A DNA stretch of 64,000 nucleotides from Thalassia testudinum (lineage: Eukaryota; Streptophyta; Magnoliopsida; Alismatales; Hydrocharitaceae). The notes beneath the pieces were generated by a model. The model had not been told where the DNA came from. It saw only the letters and a program-made list of their open reading frames with translations, and did not search any database. The stretch's first letter is position 1; each line of letters opens with the position of its first letter. The position numbers were made by a program, and so were the translations under genes. The stretch lies in NCBI GenBank assembly GCA_037157565.1, contig JAZHRO010000024.1, positions 14,266,501 to 14,330,500 on the forward strand, written 5' to 3'. Below are positions 57,131 to 64,000 of the stretch, piece by piece.

Positions 57131-57990
57131 TATTTCATATGCAGTATATCTAAAAACTAAAGTTTCAATCTGCACACGCCACCAAGATGGGCATATGCTT
57201 CCCTGTTTCTTTGCCTGTAGAAATTTGCAAAGGCCAACAATGCAACGGAATTCTTTTGCAATTATCCAGTTATAATGGAATCGGCAATTAATATTACTTC
57301 AACAGAATCTGTTTAATTTTCGAGGATTTATCTTCAATACTCTATACAGTAACTTTGCAATTCCACACACATACACAATTTTGCCACTACACATATACAA
57401 CAGAAGAAGAAGAAGAAGAAATAACTTCTAGCTGCCAATCAGAAACATACTCATTGGAAGATTAATTTCGAGCCATAGTTTCTTTCTTTAATGTTATTGG
57501 CTTAGTTGAGAAGGATTACAAATATACTCTAAGAGGACCTTTTCTCCAAACATTTTCAGCCCGGTAATATAACGAATCAATGGAGAGGCTCATTCTGAGA
57601 TCTTGAATTCCTGTTTTACATCTGAATCCTAGCTATCAAATATTCTTCGCAGCAACTAAATGGAGCATATAATTCCTTCTATGTCCATCATAATTTTCCT
57701 CCAGTTCTCCCATGCTGCAGAAAGCATTTGATTGACAAATACCAAAATGGTCATCAGACCATTGAGGCCTCATCAGGTCAGATCCATCAATTTACTTTTC
57801 TTTCTATCGTCTAGTACCCTCTAATCCCTCATTCCTCTACCTATAGAAATCAGCATCAATTTTTTCATGAGGTTTAGGAACTTCCTCCTCGCAGAAAACC
57901 TTTTTATTTCACATACTTGATGAGTGGTGTTTTTCATATTTTCTTCAAAGAATATACCATCACTTTCTTTAGGCATACTTAAAATATCTG
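57131..57990. other. Intergenic, AT-rich
   Basis: Contains a GAA microsatellite near 57,402-57,420. Nothing else that I can support. Confidence 0.35.
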
Positions 57991-59890
57991 AATCCTCAAC
58001 CTTCATCTGTGTCTGAAATTGCTTCTGATTTATTGTTGGTAACTTCAATAGCCAATTCACTTTCCAATTTCAGATGCATTTGTTCCTCAGTCATTTGTTC
58101 AACATAATTGCTAGTACAGAAGTAGTGCCCGGCTATTCGGCTTTTTTGAAATATTCTCCGTTGATTCTGCAATCTCTGGCTATGATTCTTCATCCAATTG
58201 TCTTTTGTATTCTTTCCTCACTATCTATCAGCTCTTCGGATTGAATTTCCATCAGCATCTTTCCTTAGGTGTCCATCTACGAACTCACTTGCTACCTTCC
58301 CCATCAAGCCTCTTGTTAGGTAATTATTCAACTTTCTTCTTAAAGCTTCCCTGCTCTGCAAGTGTACCACAGAAATCCACTTCTCACCAAACATCCAATA
58401 GTTCTTACAAAAATAAGGACAAAAGCCCATATCAACCCCCGACTTATGAGTCGAGATCCATTTTTCATCCAAACAGAATCAAAAGCAGGCTTGGTAAATC
58501 AATTTCCACACAAGGCCTAGGATAACCTGGTCTGATCAATTTGACCAAATTCTTATCAGCCATTAAAAATCCACAATAGGTCTAATAAGCTACTGCAAAG
58601 CCCCTTTGCTAAACATATGAATCCCCAAACCAGATAAGCAAAGCAACACGGTAATTTTTGAGGATAACAAACTATTTTGTAATCTGGATCCAATGCATGA
58701 ATCTCATTTTATTTTTTTCCTATTAGCATAACAAGCCATATCTTATGAGTAAGCATCAACAAATCCTCCAAGCATTGATTAATTAAAACATTAGAATCTG
58801 ACGTTCCAACCTGGAATGGTTCTTGAAGCTTATGTTTCTGCATTGGTGTCAATCAATTTCCTCCAGCTTCAGGCTTTGTTCATCAAATTGACCTACTAGG
58901 CATGTTTTTCTCAGTTCTTAAAATGAACATAACACGAGGACTTCCAAGAGGTGACCTACCGACATGCTTGACTTTAGAGTTCTGATCGGATTAGTCGTTT
59001 CATATCAATGCTGGTGTCTCCCAACCCCAATCAGGCAACCATTGAAAAGGCATCCTTAATATATTGAACTCCTCAATAACAACCACCACTTTCTCCTCAT
59101 CTATAAATCTTCATTACCTCATCAACAAGAGTTCTCCAAATTCAAGAGGCTTTGCTAAATCCCCGGTCAACCCAGCATACAGTTTAATTCTTATCCACTG
59201 ATTTGGTTTCTTTACTTAGTCGTCCATTTCGGTTCCAACCCTGGAGCTAAATCACCAGCTGTCAGTCCATCAATGACCATTGCAAATACCTCCTAATAAA
59301 CTTAAACCTCGTTCCACCAAGTAATTATAGCTTAAACAAAAGATTTGGAGGCTGTTGACAACCAGCAACTATGTGTTCATTCAGGAACGGCACCCAAAAG
59401 GTGCATGGATCACAAACGATTTTTTACTTGTAAAGCCAATCTCCAACCAATTAAACAGCCTAAATTTCTAACAGACTCCATAAGGACTTTCGAGAACACT
59501 GAAGAACAGATAATAAGAATATCAAATGATGGGATATTCCAGCTTAACATTTTAATTTTTGCAAAACCCTAGATCAAAGAAAAATAAGGAGAGAAAATTG
59601 ATGATAACCAGAAAAATCCAATAAGTCACCAATCCTGTTGAAGTCACCAGACTTGCAAATCAAGAGGACAAGCTGTTACCTCCCAGATCTTTGAATCTAA
59701 GCATGATGATGTACTGATTAGGAGAATCAACGTCGCTGATTGCAAATCTGCACTTATTTTTGATATTTAACTTCTTTTCCCCATTTCTGATAGCCCCCTT
59801 GATTGCAAGCTTCATACTCCCAAAATCACATCTCCCAATACCTGGCACGCAGACACACAAATGGCCTTTCACCTTCCCACCTAACTCCAT
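57991..59890 (-). pseudogene. Possible decayed DUF4283/zinc-knuckle ORF (LINE ORF1-like)
   Basis: Minus-strand fragments in several frames suggest the plan of plant DUF4283 proteins. CRFAISDVDSPNQYIIMLRF near 59,720 fits the 'LDSRHVLI.L' strand. FQWLPDWGWETP near 59,050 fits the 'KWTPDF' block. RPGYPRPCVEIDLPSL near 58,510 fits 'SVARVCVEIDL', followed by VWM and WISTHKSG...MGFCPYFCKNY near 58,440, where a C..C knuckle would be expected. Many stops and frame changes separate them. Such ORFs are the first ORF of plant LINEs. The match is by eye and weak, and the interval may contain unrelated DNA. Confidence 0.35.
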
Positions 59891-62800
59891 ACAAACTTAC
59901 CAAACACATCACATCATAAGACGGCCATTCCACAAAAGTTAAAACAGAAACTGCAGTTAGTATAAGTCAGTTCCCAAATCAAGCCTTGAAGTCCCTGAAA
60001 ATTGACACCAAGATTCGAATGCCACCTGTCTTTCTTTCCCTGTATTTACTTGGAAGAGGAAAGAGAGCCAATTCAGGTGTATCTATTGCACTCCCAACCT
60101 GTGAGGAAGTTCAAGGTAGGAAGCTTGGGTTCAAGACCTTGTAAATTGAAAATAAAAAACACTTTCTTCAAAAAGAATAAGGAAACATATTGACCTCGGT
60201 GCGTATCTATTTACAAACTCAACTTTTTTTGAGAGGTAATTTTAGTTTCAGAAATATGCAGCAATACAGCGCAGTATTAATGATTAAAAGAAAAGAGCAA
60301 CTGCAATGACTCCAATTAATCCATGAGAAAGAGAGCGGGAAAGAATTGGCAGTGACCTGACCAAGCTTCTTTAAATTAGCGAAACTTACCGTTACAAATT
60401 CACATCTAACCACAATAAACCACAAGGTATTTATTGCTCCCATGTAGTCCCTCAACAAAAGCTGCTGAAACTATGCTCCTCCAAGGTCATGTGATCTCCC
60501 TCTTTACACTTCAAATACAAATCACTTCTATAACCAACTTCAGATCTGTGGAGAGCTGTGCTTGTCACAGATTGAGTATATAAGTTCTGAACCTCTTCAG
60601 CTTGATTTAATTGTACATCTAAAGAATAGTGCTATTATCCACTACCATCAAGTTGTCCATGGGAAAGCAGGTGTGCCATGTATTTCTGAAAAAAATTAAT
60701 AGAGATAAAGGACCAAGAAGCTACAGCATTTGTTTTAAATCAACACAGATAAGTAAACAGGGTTGTGGAAACTCAAGAAAAACATGCCATAACTAATACT
60801 TTTTGAGAAAATTACTGGTCCAGAACCAGTAATCTTGAGCAATGGCTAAAGATCACAGAATGTTATTATTGCTCCGAAACTACAAATAATCAAAGAAAAA
60901 TTCTAAACACAAATCAAGAGATACACAAAGTTCACAAACTTCCAATTGACCTCTTATCATGAAGTAACTTTTGAAATAACCCAAAGGATGAGTGAAGTTC
61001 ACCAATAACATAACTATCGGGATTTTGTAACCAAACTATTTACACTTATCAAGCAATTTGCAAATTTCCATGTCGACAGAAATTTTGACTAGAAACTTCA
61101 GCAACAAATAAGAACCTCAGTCAAAACAGGAGGGTGTGTGTGTTGTGGGATGGGGCACTGAGAGTCCCAGTGGATTGGGCACAGAGGCCGGAGCGTGGGG
61201 TGCTGGGGCACATGCAAAAGCATTGATGGATGAAAATTGCCAATTCGAAAATGAAGCTCATCAAGCAAACTTGCCACACTGGCACTTTTGTTTGCCATTT
61301 CAAGGTCCCTATACTGTTTAACCTAACGAAATATTCAACCTCTCTTGTGACTTCAATACAGATAAATAATGTAAAGCCAGATTGTGTATAATGTGCAATA
61401 GGTAGGTATATAATATAAGCTTTTGGATGAGATATGGTTTACATAGATTATCATATATGACAGGTTCACTTACATCTATTGTTGCATCTTATAGATGGCT
61501 TTGAATTTGGGCTAAAAAGTTAGGTTTGGTTCTCCTGTCCTCCGTAAGATTTCTAAAATGTGCAAGGTAATATCCCTTTCACAATGTTGAGATAGGACTT
61601 ATTTTATGCTTTATTTTTGCTCCCAATTCGACTAGCCAATCTAAATCACATATATCAATAGTTCGGAATAGTCACAAACTGTAGAACTGTTGCTTCATTC
61701 CAATAGGCCTTCTAATGTTCACAAGTGCAAATCAGCTGATAGGCATTGTACTTCTCAACCAGCACCTTAAGAGTAGAGAAATACTACGAAAGTGACTTGC
61801 CCTCTTTTTGTAAATGAGTCATCTCACTGTAAATCTGGAACACTCTACTCAAGTTCTCAGGCTGTCCAACATCTCCATGGTAATTTTGTAATACATGATA
61901 CCATCCCTAATCCATGGGATGATAGAATTCACAATCCATTTACAAACCATTTTATTATCCTTCCATGTAGCATAGTTGTCAGTATTGTGCGAGGGCTCCA
62001 GCTTGGGTAAGAACTTCTCCATATCATGACCCTATACGATCATCAAGAACATCTATGGCCATCGTGCATAGTTAGATTCATTCAACTTCACCATAGGACT
62101 GAAAAGGGGGCTCTTGCAGACTCCTACTCTGTTTTTTGCTCTGATGTCCCTTGAAATGACATTCTGAAGCCATCATCACTCCAACCAAAGCTCAACAGAC
62201 CAATAACAGTGAAACATGGCAACTGGAGCATCAGATCAGAGTCAATCAGGCCCCTTGATGACAACTGGCAGCCCAACAGTGGCAAGCAACCGCTACTAGT
62301 GGCAGTTAGCAGTGATAGCAGCAGATGGCACGACACTTCTGGAAGGAGTAGCGGTGCTAACTGTCACTGCTGCTTGCAGCACCTATAGGTGTAGACGGCA
62401 GCGAAGCAGCATCTCCAGTCACCTGCGCAAGGTGGTGGCAAGTGGAGGCAGACACACAAGGGATAGGCTGGCGGCAACCAGCAGCCATCGCCGAAGACGT
62501 CGACAGAAAATCGGACACCTGGTGGCAACAGCAGTGCTGTCCTCTGGTGAAGGTTCTCAGCAAGACTTGAGCTAGGGTTCCTATTCTTGCCTTCTGTTTT
62601 TTTTTTTTTTTTTTTTGTTGGAGAAAGATGAGAAATGGGGATGAAGAAGGGCATTGATCACCAACCTAGGACCACTATTAGAGAGAAATGAAGAGTCTCA
62701 ACTTCATTAAGAACCTTAACCTTCTTGTATAGAGAATTAGGAATAACTATAAGTAGGCCTTCATATAACTAAAAAATAATAAAGAGCAAAGTAGCACATC

Positions 62801-63133
62801 AACCATAAAAAATCAGCATAAATGCTGTCACAGAAATGTGATTGATGTGAGAGGTGAAAAACCTCATGCAGAAATCACATAATTAGATAAATGCACATGT
62901 TGAAGTCTTCAAGAATGTCTTTTTAATTAACTTGGCATAACTAGTGTGTAGTTACTCTAGCAAAAGAATATACTGCTTGTAAAAAAAAATGACAAGCTGC
63001 TAATTTCAACGAGATGTAAAATCACCTCTCATTAAAAACAAGGGATAAAATCAACAAGCAAAACCACTATCCTCTAACTTAAAGCATCTTAACCCTCTCA
63101 TAAGATAAATTCCAAGAAACTATGCTTCTTGAG
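59891..63133. other. Intergenic region with scattered low-complexity DNA
   Basis: No gene I can support. A GC-richer stretch (62,260-62,575) has CAG/GCA-type trinucleotide character, and a T-run of about 20 bases follows near 62,597. A short open stretch at 61,098-61,298 (minus) has no recognisable domain. Confidence 0.35.
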
Positions 63134-63299
63134 TGTTAGAGTATTAAGATTGGGATTGAGTCTATTTTTATTAGGTTTAAGAATCTTAGTCAATTTTATA
63201 ATCCTAGTTGAATTTCTTATATAATTCTGACGTCTCTACTCTGTATATAAGAGAGATCAGGGTTCTTGTTTTCAATAACAGCCATTATTTTCTCCAACA
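63134..63299 (+). repeat. Small Ty1/copia LTR
   Basis: 166 bp, from TGTTAGAGTATTAAG to TTCTCCAACA, with TGTATATAAGAG as a TATA-like box about 60 bp before the end. A primer-site-like sequence follows directly. Size and ends fit short-LTR copia lineages. The partner LTR is absent, presumably beyond the right edge if the element is complete. Confidence 0.65.
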
Positions 63300-63314
63300 T
63301 AGTACCAAAGCAAG
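63300..63314 (+). other. Degenerate initiator-Met primer-binding site
   Basis: TAGTACCAAAGCAAG compares with the usual copia site TGGTATCAGAGC at 9 of 12 positions. It directly follows the small LTR, which supports a copia 5' LTR. Confidence 0.6.
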
Positions 63315-64000
63315 TTTAGGGTTAGAAAACTAAAAATCCATAATCCTTATTTTCCCTTTTTTATTTCCCCCTTTCCTTTTTCGGTGGCCAACAACCTTAG
63401 CCAACCCTAGAGAAGGTCTCCACCACCAACCTCCAACCAATAGAAGGGCCCCAATGACCAGCCTCTAGAGTCACTCAACCCCAACGACCCTCCTTGTCGA
63501 CATCACTGCCCTCTAGCAACCCCTAGCTGTTGCGGCTATTGTTGCCGCTGCTACTGTTGTTGCGGCTACAACTGTTGTTGTTGCTACTGCGACTGTTGTC
63601 ATCGCCGCTGCTGCTGTTGTTGCCACCGTCACTGTTGCTACCGCTGATACTGCTGCTCCCCTTGAAGATGCTCTAGGCACCTAGGCTAACATCTAGCCGC
63701 CACAGGGCTTGATCCAGTGCCACCCAGACTTGCTGAGTATCGCTTGGCCCTGATCTCGCTGAAACTACGCCTTCCTAGCTTCCACCTAAGGGTATTCTTC
63801 TCCCCTCTCATCTGAGCACCACCCAAGTTGTTCCTCATCGCCTCGATCTGCTGTTATTAATCCAAACCTTTGATTGGGTTGTAATCTTCTCTCTAATCGG
63901 ATTTGATTCACAAGAGTTTTGACCCTCTTGAGTGTTGTCATTGACCAGCTGCTTCTCGGTTATCTCATCTTGCATGCCTACTACGCATTCATGTGAACCA
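63315..64000 (+). other. Region after the copia LTR with trinucleotide-rich DNA
   Basis: No gag ORF is readable. A GTT/GCT trinucleotide-rich stretch spans about 63,528-63,660. This may be decayed copia internal sequence or DNA joined after a deletion; I cannot decide. Confidence 0.35.

Noticed and set aside
62124..62654. Overlapping ORFs rich in Ala/Ser/Arg on both strands
   Set aside because: No domain, trinucleotide-like composition, frames open on both strands; not supported as a gene.

Overview
This is a nuclear plant window dominated by transposable elements, with a single convincing host gene. The evidence is: four retroelement primer-binding sites complementary to plant tRNAs (three tRNA-Asp, one initiator-Met-like), Athila-type Ty3/gypsy coding sequence, CACTA/En-Spm and LINE remnants, and a five-exon bHLH gene with GT-AG introns. 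I see nothing bacterial (no operons, CRISPR or Shine-Dalgarno organisation). A flowering plant is clear; I cannot name the species.

Layout. 1-22,228 is a degraded CACTA transposase gene (minus strand) split by a complete LTR retrotransposon 'B' (93-18,118, 5-bp duplication CTCTC). B is itself split in its 3' LTR by a younger LTR retrotransposon 'A' (8,883-16,686, duplication CCCCC). Neither A nor B carries gag or pol. Each carries an unfamiliar ORF, intact in A (600 codons) and broken in B, with similar layout and a shared C-terminal motif. 22,229-33,400 is a pile of solo LTRs: C1 and C2 (A-type LTRs, minus), D nested in C2, and E nested in a G-rich element that ends in a CACTA-like terminus. 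34,551-43,573 is one LINE (minus, 19-20 bp target duplication) split by an Athila-type element 'F'. F has the same LTR family and the same leader as B but encodes gag and protease. F's 3' half and the LINE's reverse transcriptase region are missing together. 43,898-44,366 is a short LINE copy.

46,660-48,168 is the host gene, a class I RSL (RHD6/RSL1-like) bHLH transcription factor on the minus strand, with a TATA box and a long CA microsatellite in the probable 5' UTR. From 48.4 kb onward come another LINE (about 50.47-54.15 kb, plus) interrupted by solo LTR C3, a fourth LINE fragment, a diverged tandem repeat, a probable decayed DUF4283-type ORF, and a small Ty1/copia LTR with its primer site at the right edge.

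How the parts relate. F and B look like an autonomous/non-autonomous pair: same LTR family, tRNA-Asp primer site and about 340-bp leader with a conserved stem-loop. A belongs to a second LTR family whose coding partner is not in the window. The most interesting item is the unexplained ORF that replaces gag-pol in both A and B. Next is the set of conserved hairpins in these LTRs, some with paired base changes.
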